Source of the DNA: JANQUM01 sp047630355
Lineage (GTDB): Bacteria; Bacteroidota; Bacteroidia; Cytophagales; Spirosomataceae
Reading direction: 5' to 3'
DNA length: 28,147 nt
Assembly: GCA_047630355.1 (NCBI GenBank)
Contig: JBLHXN010000038.1
Location: forward strand, 1 to 28,147
Shown piece by piece: positions 1 through 8,756 of the stretch. A model generated the notes under the pieces. That model worked only from the letters and a program-made list of their open reading frames with translations. It did no database searches and was not told the origin of the DNA. The translations under genes and the position numbers were made by a program. Numbering within the stretch: the first letter of the stretch is position 1; the number at the start of each line of letters is the position of its first letter.

Positions 1-1712
1 TGCGAGTGTACATTGAAGAAAATAATTTGGAAACAGCAAACGAAGTCAGCAACGTGATTAAAGCCTTACGTTTAAAGGGCGATAACGTTCCCAATTATTA
101 CTTAACAAAGGCTTATTATCACCAAAAAAATAACGAAGAGTTATTAACGGCGGCAATTATTGACGAAGCCGTAAAGCTTTTACCTAAATCCGAGCAAAAA
201 GCACGGCTGTATTATCTAACGGGTCAGATTTACGAAAAAAATGGTCGCTCTGATTTAGCGGTTCAACGCTACCTCAAAGTAGAGAAAAACAAACCAAATT
301 ATGATTTATCTTTCAACTCGCAAGTAAATCTGTTAGCAGCGAAAGCAAGCAGCGGCGGTGGACGAGGAAACGTAATTTCGGAATACGCACGAATGCTCGA
401 AGACCGAAAAAATAAGGATTTACGAGATAAGATTTACTACAAAATGGGAACGCTCGAAGCAGAGAAGAAAAACTACGAACGAGCCACTGCTTATTACCAA
501 CAATCAGTAAGAGAATCTAAGAACAATGAGAGTAAAGCGTTGGCGTATTTAGCTATTGCCGAAATAAATTACGTCAAACTCAGTAATTACGAAAGAGCAG
601 CTTCCTACTACGACAGTACGCTTACCAATATGATGAACACTGACGTGAACTACAAAGCGGTAGCGGCAAAAGCCAATTCGCTGAATGATTTCATCAGATA
701 CAAAAATACCATCACGCTTGAAGATAGTTTGCAAAAGCTTGGGCAAATGAACCCGCTGGCTTTGGATAAAAAACTGGAAGAGATTATTTTGAACCGCGAG
801 AAAGAGCGAAACAAAATGATCGAAACGGTCAATAATAAAATGACCGTTCCTTCTATTTCGGCTAACCCCAATAATATAAAGAACCGTTGGGAATTATACG
901 ATCCAATAAAAATTTCAAGAGGAAAGTCAAGTTTTGTTCAAAAATGGGGTTCCAGACCACTGGCGGATAACTGGCGACGTAGAGAACAACAAGCGGGTTC
1001 GTTAAGTATCAAATTGGAGCGATTAACCGAAGAAAAGATTCGAGCCGAGGAAGCCAGTAAACTGATTGCTACTTTGCAGAAAAATGCCATTGATGACGAA
1101 AAGCTAAAAACCGAGAAAGCACAACTACTTTTAAAAATCCCGACGGACAGTCAAAAACTTCAGGCTTCTAAAATGAAGCAACAAGAAGCTCTTTTTCAAT
1201 TGGGCAAGTTATATAAATTACAATTTAACGAAATTGAAAACGCCCAACGGACTTTTCAGGAACTTCTGACTAAATTCCCCGATTCGCCAAATTCCGCCGA
1301 AGCTCTGTACTACTTGGCAATCATGTCGGACAGTCAGGAGAATAATCCTTTCAAAAGTGCTTTGCTGTCTAAGTTTCCAGAGTCAACATTCGCCAGAAGA
1401 TTACAACGTGGAACCGTAGAGGTAAGCAGCGATACGGAATACGCCGCCAAAACTTTTTACGAAAATTTGTACGAGCTTTATTCCTCCGGACAATACGCAC
1501 AGGCTCTACGAGACGCTGATTCGGGGCTGATGAAGTATCAGAGAACAACGATGGAAGACAGGATTGCATTTCTCAAAATCTATATACTTGCGAAAGGTAA
1601 CGACCTACCAACTTACCAGAAAGCCGTGGCGGATTTTGTTTCGGCGTTTCCTGAGAGTAAATTGCTTCCGAAAGTGAAATCTTTGCAGGAATCAATCGCG
1701 AGTACAAAATGA
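1..1712 (+). CDS. PorW/SprE-like type IX secretion/gliding TPR protein (5' end missing)
   Basis: The reading frame is already open at base 1, so the N-terminus, including any lipoprotein signal, lies outside the window; the GTG at base 6 is not a convincing start. The visible ~570 residues are built from helical tetratricopeptide-like repeats, for example around bases 380-620 and again at 1180-1330, separated by a charged coiled-coil-like stretch near 980-1150. Around bases 906-975 the protein has a W-x-LYDP segment followed by GKSSF..KWGSRPLADNW, which I recognise from the PorW/SprE family. SprE is needed for gliding and type IX secretion in Flavobacterium, and PorW is a periplasmic lipoprotein of the Porphyromonas secretion system. 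The stop codon overlaps the next small gene (ATGA), so translation is probably coupled. The assignment rests on recalled family motifs and repeat architecture. A generic TPR protein is the alternative. Confidence 0.8.
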   Translation, partial: RVYIEENNLETANEVSNVIKALRLKGDNVPNYYLTKAYYHQKNNEELLTAAIIDEAVKLLPKSEQKARLYYLTGQIYEKNGRSDLAVQRYLKVEKNKPNYDLSFNSQVNLLAAKASSGGGRGNVISEYARMLEDRKNKDLRDKIYYKMGTLEAEKKNYERATAYYQQSVRESKNNESKALAYLAIAEINYVKLSNYERAASYYDSTLTNMMNTDVNYKAVAAKANSLNDFIRYKNTITLEDSLQKLGQMNPLALDKKLEEIILNREKERNKMIETVNNKMTVPSISANPNNIKNRWELYDPIKISRGKSSFVQKWGSRPLADNWRRREQQAGSLSIKLERLTEEKIRAEEASKLIATLQKNAIDDEKLKTEKAQLLLKIPTDSQKLQASKMKQQEALFQLGKLYKLQFNEIENAQRTFQELLTKFPDSPNSAEALYYLAIMSDSQENNPFKSALLSKFPESTFARRLQRGTVEVSSDTEYAAKTFYENLYELYSSGQYAQALRDADSGLMKYQRTTMEDRIAFLKIYILAKGNDLPTYQKAVADFVSAFPESKLLPKVKSLQESIASTK

Positions 1713-1831
1713 ATAACGAATCCGAAGACAAGTCGGCTGAACGCCGCTGGAACAAATACTACCTAGTATTGGTAGTTTTTTTAGTAGTACAAATCTTCGG
1801 ATATTACCTATTTACCCAATACTTTAAATGA
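1709..1831 (+). CDS. 40-residue single-helix membrane protein, possible symporter partner
   Basis: This short reading frame begins at an ATG overlapping the porW/sprE stop (ATGA, 1709-1712) and ends with a TGA overlapping the symporter ATG (ATGA, 1828-1831). The protein has a polar N-terminus (MNNESEDKSAERRW), a positively charged turn and one hydrophobic helix of about 20 residues (roughly 17-37), then a short aromatic tail. Without it there would be a 115-base gap inside an otherwise fully overlapping operon. Several sodium:solute symporters have a small membrane protein encoded directly upstream, such as YjcH with ActP, YhdT with PanF, or DUF4212 proteins. By position and shape this could be such a partner, although it is shorter and has only one helix. 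That role is inference; I do not recognise a named family. Confidence 0.65.
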   Translation: MNNESEDKSAERRWNKYYLVLVVFLVVQIFGYYLFTQYFK

Positions 1832-3549
1832 GCAGTATCGACTGGATTATTCTCGTAGTCACTTTACTGTTCATCACCTTCTACGGAATTTATAAAAACC
1901 GTGGCGACAAAGACATTGACGGTTATCTCTTAGGAAATAAATCACTTCCTTGGTATCACGTCGGCTTTTCCGTCATGGCGACACAAGCAAGTGCCATTAC
2001 ATTTCTCTCTGCTCCCGGTCAGGCGTACACAGACGGAATGCGTTTCGTGCAATTTTACTTCGGTCTGCCATTGGCGATGATTGTTCTCTGCGTCACATTT
2101 GTTCCCATTTTTCACAGACTTAAAGTTTATACAGCGTATGAATACCTTGAAACCCGATTTGACGGAAGAGTGCGGGTTTTTACTGCGTTGCTGTTTCTGA
2201 TACAGCGAGGACTTTCCACCGGAATCTCAATCTACGCACCGTCGCTGATTATGTCAACAATATTTGGCTGGGAAATTTTCTGGACAAATATTTTAATGGG
2301 CGGAATTGTACTTACTTACACAGTGATAGGCGGAACTAAGGCAATATCACACACGCATTTACAGCAAATGATTATCATGACTTGTTCGCTATTTTTTGCG
2401 GGCTACTTAGTTGTTGACTTACTCCCTGCTGATATGGGCTTGTTTGAAGCACTGCAAGTTGCCGGAAAAGCTGATAAGCTAAATGTAATTGATTTCAATT
2501 TTGACCCAAAAGAAAAATATAACGTTTGGTCCGGTCTTTTGGCGGGATTTTTCCTTCAACTCTCTTATTTCGGAACCGATCAATCTCAGGTGAGCAGGTA
2601 CTTAACAGGTAGCTCAATTAAACAAAGCCGGATTGGTTTACTGATGAACGGAATGCTGAAAATACCGATGCAGTTCATGATTCTGATGCTCGGAGCAATT
2701 GTGTTCGTATTTTATATGTTTAACACCACGCCGATTTTCTTTAACCAAGCCGAAACTGAGCGACTCGAACAAAGTGAATACGCAGCAGATTTTGCAGAAC
2801 TCAAAAATCAGCATACGGCATTAGTAGATCAACGCATTGAAGTAGCGAACAATCTCAAACTCGGTGTTAAATCTGATGATGAAAATATAATTAGTGACGC
2901 CCAAGATGCCCTCGCAAGCGTAAACGGCGAGATAGCAACTTTACGAACGCAAGTCACGGACTTGATAACGCTTAACAACCCAGATGGTGACGCGAATGAT
3001 ATAAACTACATCTTTCTTCGTTTCATTCTCGATAATCTTCCGCAGGGATTAGTCGGACTTTTGGTCGCAATAATTTTTACTGCATCTATGGGTTCAATTG
3101 CATCTGCTTACAACTCTTTGGCAGCTACATCTGTTGTTGATATTTACCGTAAAACAAAAAAGACAGCTTTATCTAAACCCCACGAATTAGCCGCCTCTAA
3201 GTACGCAACCGTATTTTGGGGAATATTCTGCATATTTGTTGCGTACTACGCTCACCGTTTGGGAAGTAGTATGATCGAGATTGTCAATATTTTGGGATCT
3301 TGGTTCTACGGCGTAATTCTCGGCATTTTTGTCGTGGCGTTTTATTTCAAACGCATTGGAGCCAACGCAACGTTTATTGCTGCTTGCATCTCACAAGTAT
3401 TGGTTATTTATATTTGGTACGCTGACTGGGTTGCGTATTTATGGCTAAACCCAATTGGGTGCATATTGGTTGTGTCATTAGGATTCATCGCACAATTATT
3501 CATTGGGATTGAACCTCCAAAAAAAGAAAGTGAAAATGTCAGAAAATAA
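1828..3549 (+). CDS. Sodium:solute symporter (SSS family) with extramembrane insert
   Basis: This 573-residue inner-membrane transporter has the LeuT-like SSS pattern. The first helix is at residues 5-22, followed by DGYLLGNKSLPWY, the unwound-helix region SVMATQASAITFLSAPG (48-64), the GTDQSQVSRYLT motif (249-260) and the TASMGSIASAYNSL segment (418-431) that normally contributes to the Na+ site. I count roughly 13 hydrophobic segments. Residues ~308-392 form a polar, heptad-rich insert between transmembrane segments, probably a coiled-coil hairpin outside the membrane. The substrate cannot be read from sequence; related proteins carry sugars, amino acids, organic acids or iodide. The ATG overlaps the stop of the small membrane protein, and the 3' end overlaps the response regulator by 14 bases. 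This places it in one operon with a two-component system, so a transport/sensing link is plausible. Confidence 0.88.
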   Translation: MSSIDWIILVVTLLFITFYGIYKNRGDKDIDGYLLGNKSLPWYHVGFSVMATQASAITFLSAPGQAYTDGMRFVQFYFGLPLAMIVLCVTFVPIFHRLKVYTAYEYLETRFDGRVRVFTALLFLIQRGLSTGISIYAPSLIMSTIFGWEIFWTNILMGGIVLTYTVIGGTKAISHTHLQQMIIMTCSLFFAGYLVVDLLPADMGLFEALQVAGKADKLNVIDFNFDPKEKYNVWSGLLAGFFLQLSYFGTDQSQVSRYLTGSSIKQSRIGLLMNGMLKIPMQFMILMLGAIVFVFYMFNTTPIFFNQAETERLEQSEYAADFAELKNQHTALVDQRIEVANNLKLGVKSDDENIISDAQDALASVNGEIATLRTQVTDLITLNNPDGDANDINYIFLRFILDNLPQGLVGLLVAIIFTASMGSIASAYNSLAATSVVDIYRKTKKTALSKPHELAASKYATVFWGIFCIFVAYYAHRLGSSMIEIVNILGSWFYGVILGIFVVAFYFKRIGANATFIAACISQVLVIYIWYADWVAYLWLNPIGCILVVSLGFIAQLFIGIEPPKKESENVRK

Positions 3550-4225
3550 TATACTTATCATTGAAGATGACGAACGCATTGCTCAAAATATTAGCAAGGG
3601 TTTACAAGAAAAAGGTTACAACACCGAAATAGCTTACGACGGCAAAATCGGTTTAAAAATGGCTCTCAACAGCACATTTGACTTAATATTACTGGATCTG
3701 AATCTTCCCCAAATGAACGGTTATCAGGTCTGTTCGGAAATTAGAAAACGAAATGCCAACATTCCAATAATCATGTTGACCGCTCTCGGAGAAACCGAAG
3801 ATAAAATTGATGGTTTTGATCAGGGAGCAGACGACTATATTGTAAAGCCGTTTGATTTTCGTGAATTGTTGGCACGCATAAACGTTTTTCTTAAAAGACG
3901 TTCGTCTGAAAATGACGACAACAGAAACGTTTTACAAGTGGACGATTTAGTGATGAACCTTGACACAAAAATCATTACCCGAAATGACGTAATTATCGAG
4001 TTAACGCCCAAAGAGTTTTCGCTCTTGGAATATCTCGTTAGAAATCAAAACAGGGTTGTTTCAAAGGATGAAATTGCGGAGAAAATTTGGGAATCGAATA
4101 ACAATAAAAGTTATAATGTTATTGAAGTTTACATAAACTTTCTGCGTAAAAAAATCGATAAGGATTTTGAAACTAAACTCATCCACACCAAAACAGGAAT
4201 GGGTTATATTCTCCGCGTAAATTAA
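3536..4225 (+). CDS. OmpR/PhoB-family response regulator
   Basis: The protein is a 229-residue DNA-binding regulator. The receiver domain (about 5-120) has the acidic pair D11-D12, the phosphorylation site D54 in LILLDLNLP, T82 and K104 in the KPF motif. The C-terminal winged helix (about 130-228) shows LTPKEFSLLEYLVRN and the closing TKTGMGYILRVN typical of the OmpR/PhoB group. I chose the ATG at 3536 because the protein then begins MSENNILIIEDD, as receivers do; an upstream TTG at 3503 would add residues unlike the family. An AAAGAAAG tract lies just before the ATG. The gene overlaps the symporter end by 14 bases, and its TAA shares one base with the kinase ATG (TAATG), so it is the cognate partner of the next gene. 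Its targets are unknown. Confidence 0.93.
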   Translation: MSENNILIIEDDERIAQNISKGLQEKGYNTEIAYDGKIGLKMALNSTFDLILLDLNLPQMNGYQVCSEIRKRNANIPIIMLTALGETEDKIDGFDQGADDYIVKPFDFRELLARINVFLKRRSSENDDNRNVLQVDDLVMNLDTKIITRNDVIIELTPKEFSLLEYLVRNQNRVVSKDEIAEKIWESNNNKSYNVIEVYINFLRKKIDKDFETKLIHTKTGMGYILRVN

Positions 4226-5610
4226 TGCAGATAAGAACTAAAATAGCGATTCAGTTCACCATTATTGTAGCTACTATTCTGGCTATTTTCTCCATTTCAA
4301 TTTACTACCTTTCCGAGAACTACCGACAGCAGGAATTCTACAAAAGCCTGCAAGACAGGGCCGTAACTACCGCGAGACTGTTGATTAAAGAGAAGGAAAT
4401 TGACAAAAAACTTCTAAAACTAATCGATAAGAATACGCTCTCCACTCTTTACGCCGTGGAAGTGCAGGTCTTTAATGATAAAAACGAAGTAGCCTACTCT
4501 AATTACGAAGCCGATACCATTTACTACAGCCCGGTTCAGCTTCAACGCATTCGGAGCAAGGGATATCTAGAATACAAGTACAAAGACAAACAGGTAGTTG
4601 GGGTTATCATCGAAAATGAATTGCAGAATAAGTACGTAGTTTTGGCTAAAGCCGAAGACGTTTACGGCGAGGATAAACTTAACAATATTAAGAATTCGAT
4701 GATTATCGGACTTTTTTCAGCGATACTTATTACTGTATTCTTCGGATTTATCTTTGCTGGGTCTTCGCTGAAACCGATTGCGGTAATGAACCGCGAAATA
4801 TCTACGATTAACGCTAACAATCTAACGCAAAAGTTAAATATTGGAAACGGCAAAGACGAAATAGCTCAGCTTGCCACAAACTTTAACTCAATGCTCGGGC
4901 GACTTGAGCAATCTTTTGAGTTACAAAAAAGCTTTGTGTCCAACGCTTCGCACGAACTCCGAACTCCGCTTGCCGCCATTAAATCCGAGATTCAGATTGC
5001 TTTGCAAAAGGAACGTTCTGTTGACGAATATCAGAATATCTTAAGAGTATTATTGGGGGATAACCAACGTCTGATTAAAGTGATTAACGGTTTGCTGCAA
5101 CTCGCGAAATCAGAACAGATTGAAGCAGACATGCAAATCAGCGAAGTCAGGATCGATGAAATTATCTTTGATGTGCAAGATCAGCTTCTTCAATTATATC
5201 CTGATTACAATATCCTGATAGATTTCGACGAAATTCCGGAAGAAGAGTCGTTCTTTAAAGTACTTGGCAACAGTCAGTTATTAGTTACTTTATTCCAAAA
5301 TCTGATTGAGAATGCGTGCAAGTACTCCGACGATCACACCGCGAAAGTAACGCTCTCCTACAACGCTACTAAAGCAATTATTAAAGTTCAGGATGACGGA
5401 ATCGGAATCGCGGAAAATGAATTGCAGCGTATTTTTGAGCCATTTTACCGAAGTAAAGTAATCACAAATATTAAAGGACACGGAATAGGTTTATCTATTT
5501 GCCGCAAAATAGTAGCGATGCATAAAGGTGTTTTGAAAGTGCAAAGTTTGTTAGGCAAAGGCAGTACTTTTGAAGTTACGCTTTCGCACATAAAAAAGAA
5601 TCCCGCTTGA
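4225..5610 (+). CDS. Sensor histidine kinase (HAMP-HisKA-HATPase)
   Basis: This 461-residue membrane kinase is the partner of the upstream regulator. A first transmembrane helix (about 8-29) and a second (about 157-179) bracket a ~125-residue periplasmic sensor with no motif I recognise. A HAMP linker follows (about 180-232). The HisKA helix contains SNASHELRTPLAAIK with phospho-acceptor H243. The ATPase domain has the N box (N363 in IENACKYS), the G1 box DDGIGIA (390-396), the F box (FEPFYRS) and the G2 box GHGIGLS (418-424). All residues needed for activity look intact. Translation is coupled to the regulator through TAATG. The last codons run into the hairpin shared with the convergent gene. 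Because the sensor is co-encoded with a symporter, the signal may be the transported solute or transporter state; this is inference. Confidence 0.93.
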   Translation: MQIRTKIAIQFTIIVATILAIFSISIYYLSENYRQQEFYKSLQDRAVTTARLLIKEKEIDKKLLKLIDKNTLSTLYAVEVQVFNDKNEVAYSNYEADTIYYSPVQLQRIRSKGYLEYKYKDKQVVGVIIENELQNKYVVLAKAEDVYGEDKLNNIKNSMIIGLFSAILITVFFGFIFAGSSLKPIAVMNREISTINANNLTQKLNIGNGKDEIAQLATNFNSMLGRLEQSFELQKSFVSNASHELRTPLAAIKSEIQIALQKERSVDEYQNILRVLLGDNQRLIKVINGLLQLAKSEQIEADMQISEVRIDEIIFDVQDQLLQLYPDYNILIDFDEIPEEESFFKVLGNSQLLVTLFQNLIENACKYSDDHTAKVTLSYNATKAIIKVQDDGIGIAENELQRIFEPFYRSKVITNIKGHGIGLSICRKIVAMHKGVLKVQSLLGKGSTFEVTLSHIKKNPA

Positions 5611-5630
5611 AATTTTCTCAAACGGGATTC
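5598..5630 (-). terminator. Hairpin terminator for the DUF2723 gene, between convergent genes
   Basis: Two 13-base arms (5598-5610 and 5618-5630), with one mismatch, enclose a 7-base loop. On the minus strand the stem is followed by six T residues (complement of A5592-5597), as in an intrinsic terminator for the gene ending at 5655. On the plus strand there is no T run, so it may terminate the kinase transcript less efficiently. The kinase stop codon lies inside the left arm. Confidence 0.75.
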
Positions 5631-5654
5631 AATATCGTAACTATTAATTAGTAT

Positions 5655-8645
5655 TTATTGTAACTGAGCGGCGTATTTATCGTACGCTACCTGGGCTTTA
5701 TTGTCCGTGCCTTCAGCGTACTGATTGTACACATTTCCTAAAATACGGAGCGTATTCAAGTTAGACTGAACCATCTCCCGCACATTCGCATCGCCCCATT
5801 GTCTGCTTCCGGTTTGAATCTTCGGAATGAAATATCCCAGAGATTCATCGGCACGTTTTATCATCACGTCAGCAATTTTCTTTGCTTTTGTGTTTTCACC
5901 CAAGTTGTAATAGAAGAGTACAAAATTTGATGTGAGCTGATCGTACGGTATTGATTTATCGGGCATTACTTCCATCGCTTTGTCGAGTGCTTTCACAGCT
6001 CTTACGGTGTCTTGTTCGTTGACAAGTTGCTCCGCCAAACGAAGGAAAGAGTAACGAGCCGTAACAACGGGTACTTTCAGGTAAGTTTCAGAATCGTAGA
6101 AAATATCCGGGTTATCTAATCCTCTCCAAAAAGTCTTGTTCATCATGTTATCGTACATCACGTCAGAATTCACAAAACCATCCGTGTCTTGCTGGTTTAC
6201 CGCAAACGGCATCAAGCGGTACGAATAACCTTCGAGTTGCATGTGACTCTTTAAATTCAAATACGAATTGGTTGAAAGCGTGCTGGAGAAATAAATCGGA
6301 CGTTCCCAATTATTTTCAGCAATGATTTCCAACACCATTAAATCGTTCTTCAGCAAATCACGTTCGCCGATATTCCAAGACATTACACCCGACAAAAATC
6401 CGTCTAAACCTTTAGGAACGAAGCCTTGTGCTTTGATTTTCTCAGGATTATACGTCAAATATAAATTCGACGATGGCAATGTATTAATCGTTTCTCCCGT
6501 AGAAATTGGTATCTGAATGGCGGGTGAATTAGTTTTCACCAACTGCAAGAACTCTTTCAAGTCAATGCCAGACTTCACGGATTCAATGTCCTTTGCGTAG
6601 AAAGGTATCTGATCGTTAATCCCTTTATTGTATTGATCCATCGTGAACGAAATAGGCAACGGCTCAGACTCGTAAGTCTTACGCTTCATCTGCTCGATGT
6701 ACCATTCAGTTCCCAACAAACTCAAGTTACAAACCCGCACGTCAGTTCGGAAACCTTCGACTTCCTGAGCGTACCAAAGTGGGAACGTATCATTATCACC
6801 ACCCGTAAACAGAATACCATTTGGGGCAACTGAATTCAATAAGTTTTTAGCAAAATCTACTTGGTGATAGCGGCCTGATCGATCGTGTCCGTCCCAGGCT
6901 TGTGTTGCCATTAAAACGGGAACTCCCAAGCACAAAACGGTTGCAAGTCCTGCTTTAGCAACTTCATTTTTGAAAAATCTCAAAACGAAATCGACTAAGC
7001 CAATTACACCAAGTCCCGCCCAGATGGCGAAAAAGTAGAACGAACCTACGTAAATATAATCACGCTCTCTCGGCTCAACGGGCGGCGAGTTCAGGTAAAC
7101 TACCAACGCTAATCCGGTAAACAGGAACAGTAACAACTGGATTATGAAATCACGTTCTCGTCTAAAATATTGAACCAAAAGTCCGAGAATACCGAGAATG
7201 ATTGGCAGTGCCAAGTAATTTGTTCGACCCTTATTGTCGGCTAAGCCACTCGGCAAATCCGCTTTAGATTCAAAAAGATCCGTCGCTCCAGATTTTTCAA
7301 TATCGCTTCCCCTCCCCCAGAAATTCCACAGAAAATACCGCCAATACATGGTACCCATTTGGTAGTTTAGCATAAAGCCAATATTATCGGCGAGGTTCGG
7401 CTTTTGTCCGGCGGGGATATTTAACGCATTTTGGTAAAGTCGAACGTGATTTGGGTCAGAGCTCCAAAGTCTCGGCAACAACATTTTACCATTCGCGTCC
7501 CATTCGTACTCTGGAGAATAATCGTATGCTTCGTAGCTATCTTCACCCATTCTGTAAATGGGTTCGCCTCGCTTAATGTCGGCTAACTTCGCAGTGTAAA
7601 CCGGACCGTACATCAACGGGCGGCTACCGTATTGCTCACGCTTTAAATAATAAACGTAGTTCAATACATTGCTCGGATTATTCTCGTTAATCGGCGGATT
7701 GTACGTTGAACGAATCAACGCAATGGTATAAGTTGAATATCCGATCAAAATAAAGGCAAAAGCTAAAAGTGAAGTATTTAACATCACTTTGCCATTCTTT
7801 GCCGCCCATCTGATTCCGTAAACTAATGCTCCTACTATTGCGATTACAAAGAAGATTATCCCCGAACCAAACGGCAGGCCAAAACCGTTTACAAATAGTT
7901 TTTCAAACGTAAAACCAAGAGAAGGCAATCCCGTAATTACTCCAGTATTTACAATTCCCAACGCTACCATTCCACCAAGAAACGCCAAGAAACCGCCTTT
8001 CCACGTAATTTTCTTAGAGCGTTTGTAATAATAAACCAACGCCAAAGCAGGAACTGCAACAAGATTTAATAAGTGAACTCCGATAGACAAACCAACTAAA
8101 TAGGCGATAAAAATCAACCAACGGTTAGATGCAGCTTCATCTTCTATTAATTCCCAACGGAACGCAGCCCAAACTACGATTGCAGTGAAGAAAGAGGACA
8201 TTCCGTAAACCTCCGCTTCCACGGCTGAAAACCAAAACGAATCCGAAAATGTATAAATCAGCGAACCTACTAAACTAGCCCCGAACACCTGAATCATTTC
8301 TCCCTGCGATAGTTCTTCCCCTTTCTTGTTGAATAACTTTCGAGCGAGCAAAGAAATAGTCCAGAACATGAATAAAATGGTGAACGCACTGGCAATTACG
8401 GAAACCATATTGACCATTAACGCCACTTTGGTTACGTCGCCACCCGCGAAAAGTGAAGCCATTCGTCCAATTAAAAGGAAGAAAGGTGCTCCTGCCGGGT
8501 GCGGTACTTGCAATTTGAATGCACAGGCAATAAATTCACCGCAATCCCAGAAACTTGCCGTTGGCTCTACGGTGAGCGTGTAGGTTATCAACGCGACCAG
8601 AAAAACGGTCCATCCTAACGCTTTATTTAGTAATTTAAAATTCAT
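5655..8645 (-). CDS. DUF2723 (TMEM260-like) membrane protein, putative glycosyltransferase
   Basis: The 996-residue protein starts with a transmembrane helix (about 9-26), then the family signature TASFWDCGEFIACAFKL (29-45) with D34 and E37, followed by VPHPAGAPFF. About a dozen more hydrophobic segments run to residue ~600. The remaining ~400 residues are soluble and include GGDNDTFPLWYAQEVEG and a TPR-like tail. DUF2723 proteins share this N-terminal fold with GT-C transferases, and human TMEM260 is a protein O-mannosyltransferase. Bacteroidota O-glycosylate many exported proteins, so a role in protein glycosylation at the inner membrane is reasonable, but this is inference from the family. 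D34/E37 would be the candidate catalytic acidic residues. The gene lies 111 bases downstream of the deoxynucleoside kinase gene; I found no clear promoter in that gap. A hairpin follows the stop. Confidence 0.85.
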   Translation of the reverse strand: MNFKLLNKALGWTVFLVALITYTLTVEPTASFWDCGEFIACAFKLQVPHPAGAPFFLLIGRMASLFAGGDVTKVALMVNMVSVIASAFTILFMFWTISLLARKLFNKKGEELSQGEMIQVFGASLVGSLIYTFSDSFWFSAVEAEVYGMSSFFTAIVVWAAFRWELIEDEAASNRWLIFIAYLVGLSIGVHLLNLVAVPALALVYYYKRSKKITWKGGFLAFLGGMVALGIVNTGVITGLPSLGFTFEKLFVNGFGLPFGSGIIFFVIAIVGALVYGIRWAAKNGKVMLNTSLLAFAFILIGYSTYTIALIRSTYNPPINENNPSNVLNYVYYLKREQYGSRPLMYGPVYTAKLADIKRGEPIYRMGEDSYEAYDYSPEYEWDANGKMLLPRLWSSDPNHVRLYQNALNIPAGQKPNLADNIGFMLNYQMGTMYWRYFLWNFWGRGSDIEKSGATDLFESKADLPSGLADNKGRTNYLALPIILGILGLLVQYFRRERDFIIQLLLFLFTGLALVVYLNSPPVEPRERDYIYVGSFYFFAIWAGLGVIGLVDFVLRFFKNEVAKAGLATVLCLGVPVLMATQAWDGHDRSGRYHQVDFAKNLLNSVAPNGILFTGGDNDTFPLWYAQEVEGFRTDVRVCNLSLLGTEWYIEQMKRKTYESEPLPISFTMDQYNKGINDQIPFYAKDIESVKSGIDLKEFLQLVKTNSPAIQIPISTGETINTLPSSNLYLTYNPEKIKAQGFVPKGLDGFLSGVMSWNIGERDLLKNDLMVLEIIAENNWERPIYFSSTLSTNSYLNLKSHMQLEGYSYRLMPFAVNQQDTDGFVNSDVMYDNMMNKTFWRGLDNPDIFYDSETYLKVPVVTARYSFLRLAEQLVNEQDTVRAVKALDKAMEVMPDKSIPYDQLTSNFVLFYYNLGENTKAKKIADVMIKRADESLGYFIPKIQTGSRQWGDANVREMVQSNLNTLRILGNVYNQYAEGTDNKAQVAYDKYAAQLQ

Positions 8646-8756
8646 AGTTGATAGTTATACAAATAATTTTGGGGTTCTAAAAGAGTACTATTTGACAGTT
8701 CAAAGTAACAAAAGTTATACCTAAGTGTGCGTATGACCCTGCTTAAATAATGTTAA

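Noticed and set aside
3503..3535. Upstream TTG extension of the response regulator
   Set aside because: It lies inside the symporter coding region and would add a basic stretch ahead of the normal receiver start at the ATG at 3536.
3536..5610. The two-component pair as PorX/PorY of the type IX system
   Set aside because: The regulator has an OmpR-type DNA-binding domain, whereas PorX carries a different (PglZ-type) effector domain; proximity to porW/sprE is not enough.
8646..8756. Promoter in the gap between the deoxynucleoside kinase and DUF2723 genes
   Set aside because: Near-matches to TAnnTTTG on the minus strand are off by one base in spacing; none is convincing.
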